DNA from: Rhodospirillales bacterium
GTDB taxonomy: Bacteria > Pseudomonadota > Alphaproteobacteria > Rhodospirillales > UBA2165
Assembly (NCBI GenBank): GCA_013204125.1
Contig: JABMOP010000091.1
Span: 1 to 12,378 of the forward strand
Reading direction: 5' to 3'
DNA length: 12,378 bases
The notes below the pieces were generated by a model. That model saw only the letters and a program-made list of their open reading frames with translations, ran no database searches and was not told the DNA's origin. Positions 1 through 6,540 of this stretch are shown here, piece by piece (the stretch's first letter is position 1; each line of letters opens with the position of its first letter). Position numbers and translations under genes: made by a program.

Positions 1-1
1 C

Positions 2-973
2 ATCCATATCTTTGGTCGAAAAATCAAAATTCAGCCCTTCGGCGAGCAACGATAATTGATCGATTTCGGTCGGCAGGGTTTCCAACAAGGCCATCTTGTC
101 TTCGGCTTCGGCTTGGGTTTCGCCGGGCACCGCCAACGCCAAGGTACAGATGATCATTTTTTCGGGATCGCGGCCGGCTTCGGCGGCGCCATCTTTTAAG
201 ACTTTATAATTGGATTTGCCGTGTTTTAAATTGGACGAGGTCGAAAATACCAATTCGCCCCAGCGCGAGGAAAACTGTTTGCCGCGCGTGCTTTGCCCGG
301 CCTGGATAATGACCGGGTGGCCTTGGGCCGAACGCGGCACCGTGAACGGGCCTCGGGATTTCATAAATTTGCCTTCAAAATCCAGCCGGTGGACTTTGGC
401 TGCATCGGCGAAGCGGTCGCCTTTTTTGTCGATGATGACCGCGCCGTCTTCCCAGGTATCCCAATGGCCAAGCACAACTTGCATAAATTCATCGGCGCGG
501 TCGTAGCGGAGATTGTGCTCCATCACGCCGTCGCGGCCCATATTGGCGGCTTCGCCGTCGTTGAGCGACGTCACCACATTCCAGGCGGCGCGTCCTTTGC
601 TCATCAGATCAATGGTGGCGAATGTGCGGGCGACATGGAACGGCTCGTAGTAGGTGGTCGAATAGGTGGCGCCGATGCCGATGTTGTTGGTGGTCGCCAT
701 CATCGCCATAACCACCGGCACCGGGTCGAGCTTAAAACAACGGATGCCGTGTTCGACCGTATGGGTATGATCGTTGCCGTAGCGGTCGGGCATCGCCAAT
801 CGATCATCGAAGAACGCCGCTTGGAATTTACCCGCTTCGAGGATTTTACCGATTTCCTGATAATATTCGGGCGTTGTAGAATCGATGCGCGCTTCCGGGT
901 GGCGCCAAGAGAAAACATAATTGCTGCAATTTTGGGCTTGCAGGAACCCAACCAGGGTCATTTCACGCGCCAT
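2..973 (-). CDS. NtaA/SnaA/DszA-family FMN-dependent monooxygenase (C-terminus cut by window edge)
   Basis: Bacterial luciferase-like (LLM) flavin monooxygenase of the nitrilotriacetate monooxygenase/DszA group. These enzymes use FMNH2 from a separate reductase and O2 to oxidise small organic N- or S-containing compounds in the cytoplasm. The frame is open for 324 codons from an ATG at 973 and has no stop before base 1, so perhaps a quarter of the usual ~440 residues is missing. Signatures seen: QAAFFDD (51-57), the group hallmark GRAAWNVVTS (127-136), YDRADEF (157-163), and RGPFTVPRSAQGHPVIIQAG (207-226). A strong ribosome site (GGGAGGG) precedes the ATG. It lies 24 bp downstream of the Ldh-family gene and is probably co-transcribed with it. 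The substrate cannot be read from the sequence. No flavin reductase is seen in the window, so one must come from elsewhere. Confidence 0.9.
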   Translation of the reverse strand, partial: MAREMTLVGFLQAQNCSNYVFSWRHPEARIDSTTPEYYQEIGKILEAGKFQAAFFDDRLAMPDRYGNDHTHTVEHGIRCFKLDPVPVVMAMMATTNNIGIGATYSTTYYEPFHVARTFATIDLMSKGRAAWNVVTSLNDGEAANMGRDGVMEHNLRYDRADEFMQVVLGHWDTWEDGAVIIDKKGDRFADAAKVHRLDFEGKFMKSRGPFTVPRSAQGHPVIIQAGQSTRGKQFSSRWGELVFSTSSNLKHGKSNYKVLKDGAAEAGRDPEKMIICTLALAVPGETQAEAEDKMALLETLPTEIDQLSLLAEGLNFDFSTKDMD

Positions 974-997
974 TGTATTTCCCTCCCCCGTTGCCCC

Positions 998-2044
998 TTA
1001 GCCTAAGCTGTCGGTGGATACGCCGAGTTCATCCGCCAAATCGGAAAGCTTTCCCCACGTTGAATCTTCGATTGGAATGCCGCCGGCAAGCCGTTCTTCT
1101 TCGCGGATTTTTTCGATTTCGCCGGGATATAAAACACCAGGGGAGCCTTCCATCGGCGGCGTCTCATTGAGGTATTTGGCGAAATCTGCGACATCGGCTT
1201 TGAAATCGGCGAGCGGGCGGAACGCGGCGACATTGAAGACCGCCATGAAGCAGCCGTCATTGTGGCGGCCCGTCGGTTCAACCCCGAACCCAAGCCCGGT
1301 TAAAAGCCCGCAGAGGATTTCAACCATGGCGCCGAGCCCCGTGCCTTTATAGCCTTCTGACCCACCGAGCGGAAGAAGCGCGCCGCCTTTCAACTTGGTC
1401 GGATCGGTTGTGTGATTGCCGTCGCTATCGATGACCCAGCCTTCGGGGATGTCTTCACCGCGCGCCGCCGCAACTGCGACCTTGCCGTTGGATACGGAAG
1501 ATGTGGCCATATCCAGATACAAGGGGCTTTTCAAATCGGACGGCACGGCGATGGAAATCGGGTTGGTGCCGAGCCTGGCTTCGCGCCCGCCAAACGGCGC
1601 GACGATTTTGGGTGAACGGCCACTATCGGCGGTGATCAAGCCGATCATGCCTTCTTCGATGGCCATCAAAGGATAGGTGGCAAGGCGCCCGATATGGCCT
1701 TGGCGGAAGACCGTCGCCGCCGCCACATTGGCGGTCTTGGCCTTTTCAATGGTGTAGGCCATGGCCCGTTCGGTGACGACATAGCCAAAGCCCCAATTGC
1801 CGTCGACAACCGTGGTGGTCGGTGATTCCTGGACGATATCCCAAGATGCGCCGGGGACGATATGGCCGACTTTGATGCGCTGAATATAATTGAGGACCAG
1901 CATTATGCCGTGGCTGTCATGGCCGACCAGATTGGCGTTGACGCAATATTTGGAAACCGTCGCGGCCTCTTCCGGCGACGCCCCGGCGGCAATTAAGAGC
2001 CTTTCCCCAAATTCTTTAAGTGGTTCTGCATGAATGACCGGCAT
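998..2044 (-). CDS. Ldh family (malate/L-lactate dehydrogenase-like, Ldh_2) NAD(P)-dependent oxidoreductase
   Basis: 348 residues, the usual length for the Ldh_2 family (AllD, YlbC/ComC and sulfolactate or malate dehydrogenases). These proteins have a fold unrelated to classical lactate dehydrogenase and reduce 2-oxoacids or imines, or oxidise 2-hydroxyacids, with NAD(P). Seen: the DSHG segment (43-46) with His45, a conserved residue near the active site; QGHIGRLATY (115-124); RLGTNPISIAVP (157-168), the nucleotide-binding segment; LDMATSSVSNGKV (177-189); and GGSEGYKGTGLGAMVEIL (227-244). The ATG at 2044 is preceded by GGGGAGGG and begins at the family's usual N-terminus. It is the first gene of the minus-strand arm, 24 bp ahead of the flavin monooxygenase. 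The exact substrate is unknown, and the catabolic role is inferred from its neighbours. Confidence 0.92.
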   Translation of the reverse strand: MPVIHAEPLKEFGERLLIAAGASPEEAATVSKYCVNANLVGHDSHGIMLVLNYIQRIKVGHIVPGASWDIVQESPTTTVVDGNWGFGYVVTERAMAYTIEKAKTANVAAATVFRQGHIGRLATYPLMAIEEGMIGLITADSGRSPKIVAPFGGREARLGTNPISIAVPSDLKSPLYLDMATSSVSNGKVAVAAARGEDIPEGWVIDSDGNHTTDPTKLKGGALLPLGGSEGYKGTGLGAMVEILCGLLTGLGFGVEPTGRHNDGCFMAVFNVAAFRPLADFKADVADFAKYLNETPPMEGSPGVLYPGEIEKIREEERLAGGIPIEDSTWGKLSDLADELGVSTDSLG

Positions 2045-2195
2045 CGCGCCCTCCCCTTATATTTGTTTTGTAACGCATTGATGGGAAGTTTAGAGGCTTC
2101 GAACGATGGGGACAAACCCAGGTTGGGCCTTGATAAATACCGGCGCGAAAGTCACTCTCTCGCCTAAATCCAAACACCAATCGGGGAGGTAAATC
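2045..2195. promoter_or_regulatory. Divergent promoter region between the two catabolic arms
   Basis: 151-bp spacer between two diverging genes, so it must hold start signals for both. By eye, a plus-strand candidate is GGGACA (2109-2114), 17 bp, GATAAA (2132-2137). A minus-strand candidate is TTGTCC (complement of 2110-2115), 17 bp, TAAACT (complement of 2087-2092). Each hexamer matches consensus at only four of six positions. The two -35 boxes would overlap almost completely. A short inverted repeat, CCCA-GGT-TGGG (2117-2127), lies between the plus-strand boxes. No regulator gene is adjacent. The ribosome sites at both ends (GGGGAGG) are strong. Confidence 0.35.
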
Positions 2196-3413
2196 ATGAC
2201 CATCGGCAAACAGAGGACCAAGCGCGACGATCAGCAATGGATGCTCGATCTGGCGCTTAATATGCGCGGGCGCGTCCAAAATTTCGAACGCGACGACACC
2301 GAGACCCCAACCCGCGCCCATAACTACCGCATGTTGCCGAAACAATGGCGTTTGAAGGCGGAACACGACGAGGCCCTCGGCCGCCAAGCCCAGGCCCAAG
2401 GCTTCGATGCCACCGCCTGCGAACATTATGATCACGCCATCGAAGCCTACCGAATGGGCCAGCACCCGGTGTTCTATGACGACAACCCGGTGAAGATGGA
2501 TATGTATGCAAGGCTCTGCGATGTGGTCGACCGGCGCGCCGAAGTTGCGCCTTATACGGTGGAGCGCGTCGAAGTGCCGTTCGATGACGGCAAAACCATA
2601 TCTTGCTTGCTGCACCTCTTGCCGGGCAGTCCGAAAGCGCCTTGCGTCATTTATGTGCCGGGTATGGACCAGACCAAAGAAGCCTTCCCGAAAGTTACCG
2701 GCAACCCGTTCATCCAACGCGGTATGCATATCCTTTCCATGGATGGTCCCGGTCAGGGCAATTCTAATATGCAGAAAATCCGCGCGGTCGGCGATAATTA
2801 CGAACGCGCCGGGGCCGCCGTGATCTCCTATCTGCAATCCCGCGAAGAAGTTTTGAGCGACAAGATCGGTATCTACGGCGTATCGATGGGCTCTTACTGG
2901 TCTTTGCGCCTGGCCAGTTATGATCATCGCCCGGCGGCGATTGCGTCGGGCGTTGCCTGTTTCAATCCCAACAACACAATTTTCACTCAATCATCGCCGC
3001 GCTTTAAACAGCAATTCATGTATATGGCGGGCATGGACGACGAAGACGAATTCGACGCCATGGCCATCGAAATGACGGTCAAAGGCTATGTCGACAAAAT
3101 CGAATGCCCGACATTATTGGTCACCGGCGAATTCGATCCCCTCTGCCCGTTGGAAGACGCCATCGAAGTGTTTGAAGATTTGACCGTCAACAAAGAAATG
3201 TGGGTGGTCGAAGATCAGTTCCATCCTTTGTGGGGAATTCCAAATCTCGGCAAGTTGGATTGTCACCATTACATCGCCGATTGGTTGGCGCGCGCGTTAT
3301 TGGACGGCAAAACAAATCAGCGCCGCATCGCCTTTGTCGCCAATAAAGGCGACGGGCCGTTTGGGGATTGCGAATGGGTGCCGCCGGTCGGCCCCGGCCA
3401 GGCGTATTTTTAG
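2196..3413 (+). CDS. Alpha/beta hydrolase, 2,6-dihydroxypseudooxynicotine hydrolase/FrsA-like, probable C-C bond hydrolase or esterase
   Basis: 405 residues in two parts: a helical N-terminal region (about 1-115) and an alpha/beta-hydrolase core (about 120-370). This matches the layout of 2,6-dihydroxypseudooxynicotine hydrolase, which cleaves a C-C bond in nicotine breakdown. Seen: oxyanion segment VPGMDQTKE (154-162); MDGPGQGNS (182-190), close to the family's DGPGQG; nucleophile elbow GVSMGS with Ser230; acid GEFDPLCP with Asp314; and DQFHPLWG with His343, completing a Ser-Asp-His triad. There is no signal peptide, so it is cytoplasmic. GGGGAGGT lies 6 bp before the ATG. It is followed after 23 bp by a FAD oxidoreductase and is likely in one operon with it. 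The fold and triad are confident. The C-C hydrolase activity is inferred from family resemblance, and a simple esterase is possible. Confidence 0.88.
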   Translation: MTIGKQRTKRDDQQWMLDLALNMRGRVQNFERDDTETPTRAHNYRMLPKQWRLKAEHDEALGRQAQAQGFDATACEHYDHAIEAYRMGQHPVFYDDNPVKMDMYARLCDVVDRRAEVAPYTVERVEVPFDDGKTISCLLHLLPGSPKAPCVIYVPGMDQTKEAFPKVTGNPFIQRGMHILSMDGPGQGNSNMQKIRAVGDNYERAGAAVISYLQSREEVLSDKIGIYGVSMGSYWSLRLASYDHRPAAIASGVACFNPNNTIFTQSSPRFKQQFMYMAGMDDEDEFDAMAIEMTVKGYVDKIECPTLLVTGEFDPLCPLEDAIEVFEDLTVNKEMWVVEDQFHPLWGIPNLGKLDCHHYIADWLARALLDGKTNQRRIAFVANKGDGPFGDCEWVPPVGPGQAYF

Positions 3414-3436
3414 TATAATAAGAAGGATTTAGAGGA

Positions 3437-4885
3437 ATGGCCGAGACGTTTAATTTTACGCGCGATATCCCGATCGACGATGAATACGATCTGGTCGTCG
3501 CCGGCGGCGGGCCGGGCGGCGCGGTCGCGGCCATTTCGGCGGCGCGGTTGGGGCTCAAGACATTGCTGATCGAAGGCACCGGGACAATGGGCGGCATGGG
3601 CACGTCCGGGCTGGTCACCGCCTTCGATCCGATGGCCAACGGCGAAGAAGGCTTGGTCGGCGGCGTCATGCGCGAAATCGTCGAAACCATGTACACACGG
3701 GGGTTCTTAGGCCCGCAAGTGACGCCGGATTTCTGGCGCGTCGCCTATCACCGCTGGACCCCGTTTCGCCCCGAAGGCTTGAAACTCATCTTGGATGAAT
3801 TCGCCATCGAAGCCGGCGTCGAGGTGCGTTTTTTTACGCGGCTGATCGACGCCGATGTGGACGGCCATAAAGTCAACGGCGTCATCATCAATAATATCGA
3901 AGGCCATAAATACGTGCCCGCCAAAGCCTTCATCGACGCCACCGGCGATGCGGTGCTGGCCGATTTGTGCGGCGCCGATTGCCGCGAAGCTGGGCGCGAC
4001 ACCGATCGGATCATGCCGGGCTCGCTCTGTTCGCTCTATTCTGGCATCGATTGGGACCGGGTGTTAAAAGAAGCCGCCAGGGCCAACCCGGCCACCGATG
4101 CGCCCAAAGGCACCGATCCCAACAAGGCGGATAATTGGGACAAACAAAAAGTGCATGGGGAGCCGCTAAAACGCGCCCTCGCCGACGGTCATTTCACCCA
4201 ATATGACCGCTTCTTGCCCGGCATGTTTCAGGTCGGCAATTCGATGGGCAATTTAAACGGCGGCCATATTTTTAATTTGAACGCGCTGCGGACAGAAAGC
4301 CTCTCGGACGGCATGATGCTCGGGCGCAAGATCGCCATGGAATATACGGAATTTTATAAAAAATACGTGCCCGGTTTCGAAGGCATCGAACACGCAACCA
4401 CATCGTCCTTGATGGGCGTGCGTGAAACCCGGCGCATCGTCGGCGAATACGAATTGGTCTATGACGATTTTGCCGCCCGCCGCGAATTCCCCGATCAGAT
4501 CGGCGTTTTTAACAAGGCCGTCGATATCCACCCTTACGAAGCCAGCGAACAAGAGTTCGAACGCTTCATGAAAGAGTTCAGAAAAGAATCCCGCCCGGCG
4601 GTTGGCGAGCGATACGGCATCCCCTACTCGATCTTGGTGCCCAAAGGCTGGACCAATCTCTGGGTGGCCGGGCGTTGCCATTCGGCGGATGTCCAGGTGC
4701 ACGGCTCAATCCGCGTCATGCCCGCCGCCGCCATGATGGGCCAAGCGGCGGGAACGGCGGCCCACCAATCCATCAAGACCGGCCAACCGGCCTGCGATCT
4801 CGACACCCAAATGCTGATCGAAACCCTCCGCGATAACGGCGCCTACCTGCCGCAAAACACATCGAGCAAGGTGATGACGCGGTAG
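3437..4885 (+). CDS. FAD-dependent oxidoreductase (FAD_oxidored, PF12831-type)
   Basis: 482 residues. The N-terminus carries a Rossmann dinucleotide fold, YDLVVAGGGPGG (17-28), with Glu46 ending the second strand, as expected for binding the adenosine ribose of FAD. Then follow GGMGTSGLV (52-60), FRPEGLKLILDEF (110-122), FIDATGDAVLADLCGA (165-180) and GVRETRRIVGEYEL (327-340). The C-terminal FAD closure is LWVAGRCHSADVQVHGSIRV (408-427) with GQAAGTA (435-441). All are typical of this flavoprotein family, whose members dehydrogenate varied small substrates that are mostly uncharacterised. No signal peptide or membrane span is seen. The ribosome site is AAGGA, about 9 bp before the ATG. It lies 23 bp after the hydrolase in the same direction. 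It most likely oxidises a substrate or intermediate of the cluster's pathway. The particular reaction is unknown. Confidence 0.9.
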   Translation: MAETFNFTRDIPIDDEYDLVVAGGGPGGAVAAISAARLGLKTLLIEGTGTMGGMGTSGLVTAFDPMANGEEGLVGGVMREIVETMYTRGFLGPQVTPDFWRVAYHRWTPFRPEGLKLILDEFAIEAGVEVRFFTRLIDADVDGHKVNGVIINNIEGHKYVPAKAFIDATGDAVLADLCGADCREAGRDTDRIMPGSLCSLYSGIDWDRVLKEAARANPATDAPKGTDPNKADNWDKQKVHGEPLKRALADGHFTQYDRFLPGMFQVGNSMGNLNGGHIFNLNALRTESLSDGMMLGRKIAMEYTEFYKKYVPGFEGIEHATTSSLMGVRETRRIVGEYELVYDDFAARREFPDQIGVFNKAVDIHPYEASEQEFERFMKEFRKESRPAVGERYGIPYSILVPKGWTNLWVAGRCHSADVQVHGSIRVMPAAAMMGQAAGTAAHQSIKTGQPACDLDTQMLIETLRDNGAYLPQNTSSKVMTR

Positions 4886-4948
4886 AGTTGGGAGTTAGGG
4901 AATTATATTTATCCGTCGCGAAGTTGAGTAGGCTGAGTACTAAGTTAT

Positions 4949-4964
4949 TGAGTGCGAGGACTCA
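4949..4964. terminator. Weak hairpin between convergent genes
   Basis: TGAGT and ACTCA form a 5-bp stem with a 6-base loop, followed on the plus strand by TTTAAT. It is the only hairpin seen in the 93-bp spacer between the convergent FAD oxidoreductase and the AT-rich gene. It is too short and lacks a proper T-run, so its function as a terminator is doubtful. Confidence 0.15.
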
Positions 4965-4978
4965 TTTAATATGAAATT

Positions 4979-6019
4979 TCATCCAAGCACTTCAGCAATA
5001 AATTCACCAGTGTCTGATACCGTAAAAATTCCATCTTTGTCGATTGTAAATATTATGTTTTTCTCGGCTCCCTTTTTGACCGCCAAGCGAATGACATCAC
5101 TATTTTTCTCCACAATGTAATGCACAACTATAAACGGATCAAAATCTGGCGTGGGCAAATCTTGGTTTGTATCCTTGTTGCCGCTAATTAGGCTTGGGAC
5201 AACAAATTGGCTGAGTTTGGGTTTATCTTCTTCGTAATGGATTCGACTAATTATTAGATCGCCTCTGACTGTATATTGATTTGTAAAAATTGGACCAATT
5301 AATCGAAGTGAGTCTCGCCCATCTGCCTGCCAGAATGCCGACGCAAATGGAATTTTTTCTAATCTATGTTTAATTGGGTTAGGCGCTAATATTTCGAAAC
5401 CACCACCATAGTAAAAATTATGGTTGGTATCGCTCACCAGTTCTTCATAAAATGCTATTGCTGCTCGAGACAAGAAAGTGGTAATGGTCGTTTCAAACTC
5501 ATTGACATCACCAATTGTTCCAATGATATCAAATTCTAATGTCTCAAAAAAATGGAAGGTGCCGCTTCCAGCGTATTTGACTTTATGATTTGGTCCGAAT
5601 GTTGTTTCACCAGTTAAGTAATCCTGGATTATAATTTGTGTTTCACCATTCTCTGCCCGCGGTTGCATCGCGAAGAATATAAAGCTGACACTTTCCTTTT
5701 CTTTTTCATTTATATCCATCTGTTCAATTATTGATAATATCCCATCTCCACTATATGGCTGGTTTAATGATTTTCTAACTTCACCCAATATGGCACGAGC
5801 GACAGTTTGGTTTCCTGCCCATGCAGCCGCAAGCGTGTCACTAAGGATACAAATTTTTTGTTCCAAGCCCGACAGTTCGAGATTTTTTAGAGGGAATTTA
5901 CTGTGAAAACGGCTCGGCAATGGGATTGGGCCTGAATTCTCTCTACCCGGAGTAGAAAGCAGTAGGTCACCTAGCATCATGCAATTGCCGCCGCGTTGAT
6001 ATGACATAATAAGTGTCAT
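4979..6019 (-). CDS. Uncharacterised protein with a proteasome/HslV-like Ntn-hydrolase N-terminus
   Basis: 346 residues from an ATG at 6019; I recognise no named family over the full length. The frame is open to 6196, but that extension reads through a tRNA gene. Starting at 6019 places Thr at residue 2, where removal of Met would expose an N-terminal threonine. The start resembles HslV/proteasome beta subunits: MTLIMSYQRGGNCMMLGD aligns with the HslV beginning and puts Asp18 sixteen residues after Thr2, the exact Thr1-Asp17 spacing. KICILSDTLAAAWAG (55-69) resembles the strand and glycine turn after catalytic Lys33, with about 20 inserted residues before it. It is about twice HslV's length, and the C-terminal half is unassigned. 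No signal peptide, membrane span or clear ribosome site is seen. It is visibly AT-rich: 22 G/C of 60 at 5401-5460 against 36 of 60 at 4381-4440. This suggests acquisition by transfer. No ATPase partner is nearby. Confidence 0.7.
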   Translation of the reverse strand: MTLIMSYQRGGNCMMLGDLLLSTPGRENSGPIPLPSRFHSKFPLKNLELSGLEQKICILSDTLAAAWAGNQTVARAILGEVRKSLNQPYSGDGILSIIEQMDINEKEKESVSFIFFAMQPRAENGETQIIIQDYLTGETTFGPNHKVKYAGSGTFHFFETLEFDIIGTIGDVNEFETTITTFLSRAAIAFYEELVSDTNHNFYYGGGFEILAPNPIKHRLEKIPFASAFWQADGRDSLRLIGPIFTNQYTVRGDLIISRIHYEEDKPKLSQFVVPSLISGNKDTNQDLPTPDFDPFIVVHYIVEKNSDVIRLAVKKGAEKNIIFTIDKDGIFTVSDTGEFIAEVLG

Positions 6020-6105
6020 TGAATTGTTTTCGGTCAAAAGCTGAAATTGATATGTGGAAGTTGATAAAATTTTCCAACGCTGAAAAAAATGTGCTATTTT
6101 TATAG

Positions 6106-6191
6106 TGGTGCCGGCGGCGGGATTCGAACCCGCAATCCGTGGAGGAGCCCGATTCGTAGTCGGGTGCGTTTTCCAGTTTCGCCACGCCGGC
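6106..6191 (-). tRNA. Class II (long variable arm) tRNA with ACG anticodon: Leu-type body, Arg anticodon
   Basis: 86 nt with CCA encoded. On the minus strand: acceptor stem GCCGGCG pairs perfectly with CGCCGGC; T8-G9; 3-bp D stem GCG/CGC with a loop containing G18-G19-A20; A26; anticodon stem CCCGA/TCGGG around loop CTACGAA; a 14-nt variable arm CTCCTCCACGGATT (stem TCC/GGA); T arm GCGGG-TTCGAAT-CCCGC; A73; CCA. The anticodon at 6155-6157 is ACG, which reads Arg CGN codons after A34-to-inosine editing. The long variable arm, the D arm (GCGAAACTGG...AACGC) and A73 are those of tRNA-Leu, yet normal tRNA-Arg is class I and about 77 nt. All stems are intact, so it does not look decayed. It could be charged with Arg (A20, C35 and A73 are ArgRS identity elements) or with Leu. 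No good promoter was found just upstream. Confidence 0.9.
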
Positions 6192-6370
6192 ACCATTTCA
6201 TCCCTGGTGGCGACGAATATTTTCTTTAGTTTAACGCGAGGGCGAGAGACTGGGAAGGCGGATTCAATTCACAGGCATGAGGATATCGGGGATAACTTTG
6301 AAATATACTTGTTGACCTTATTTCGTAGCTTGGAAATAGCACTGGCTGTGGTGAATACCTCAATAATAAC

Positions 6371-6408
6371 AAAAAAAGGCTCAGGCCCCTTATCCAGAGC
6401 CCAAGCCT
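6371..6408 (-). terminator. Rho-independent terminator of tRNA-Pro
   Basis: Read on the minus strand, AGGCTTGGGC (6408-6399) and GCCTGAGCCT (6386-6377) form a 10-bp stem with two G-T pairs and a 12-base loop, followed by a run of seven T (6376-6370 region). It starts 12 bases beyond the tRNA-Pro CCA end. It should end the tRNA-Pro transcript and separate it from the class II tRNA further downstream. Confidence 0.8.
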
Positions 6409-6420
6409 TATCTTGAGAAT

Positions 6421-6497
6421 TGGTCGGAGTGATAGGATTTGAACCTACGACCTTCCGTCCCCCAGACGGATGCGCTACCAGGCTGCGCTACACTCCG
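6421..6497 (-). tRNA. tRNA-Pro (anticodon GGG)
   Basis: 77 nt with CCA encoded. The acceptor stem begins CGGAGTG and pairs with CACTCCG, the anticodon stem is TCCGT/ACGGA around loop CTGGGGG, and the T arm is GTAGG-TTCAAAT-CCTAT. The anticodon GGG reads CCC (and CCU) proline codons. The gene lies 43 bp after the merR-type gene, with its own promoter in that gap and a terminator immediately beyond. Confidence 0.97.
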
Positions 6498-6511
6498 AAA
6501 TTCGTGTCTGC

Positions 6512-6540
6512 AATATAACCTGCCCCACCCGGCGCGGCAA
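6512..6540 (-). promoter_or_regulatory. Promoter of tRNA-Pro
   Basis: On the minus strand, TTGCCG (6540-6535), a 17-bp GC-rich spacer, then TATATT (6517-6512). The transcript would start about 7-8 bases before the mature tRNA 5' end. The -35 box directly abuts the stop codon of the upstream regulator gene. Confidence 0.65.

Noticed and set aside
293..1006. 237-codon plus-strand open frame
   Set aside because: It lies antisense to the well-supported flavin monooxygenase, and its product has no recognisable motifs and is rich in His, Arg and Gly, as mirror frames of GC-rich genes are.
2016..2990. 324-codon minus-strand open frame
   Set aside because: It is antisense to the alpha/beta hydrolase gene with its intact catalytic triad, overlaps the Ldh-family start, and shows no family signature.
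4886..4978. Attachment-site repeat matching the tRNA 3' end
   Set aside because: I looked for the T-loop or acceptor sequence in this spacer and saw no copy, so tRNA-directed integration is not supported directly.
6106..6191. Selenocysteine tRNA or 8/4-9/3 allo-tRNA
   Set aside because: The acceptor and T stems are a normal 7+5 bp, the anticodon is ACG, and the D arm is leucine-like rather than serine-like.
6020..6196. N-terminal extension of the AT-rich gene to a start at 6196
   Set aside because: The added 59 codons read through the tRNA gene, and the start at 6019 gives the Ntn-type Thr2.
6312..6340. Plus-strand promoter-like TTGACC, 17 bp, AATAGC
   Set aside because: There is no plus-strand gene downstream to serve. 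In AT-rich DNA such matches arise by chance.
6105..6416. 103-codon plus-strand open frame
   Set aside because: It begins antisense to a tRNA and ends inside a terminator, with no ribosome site or motif.
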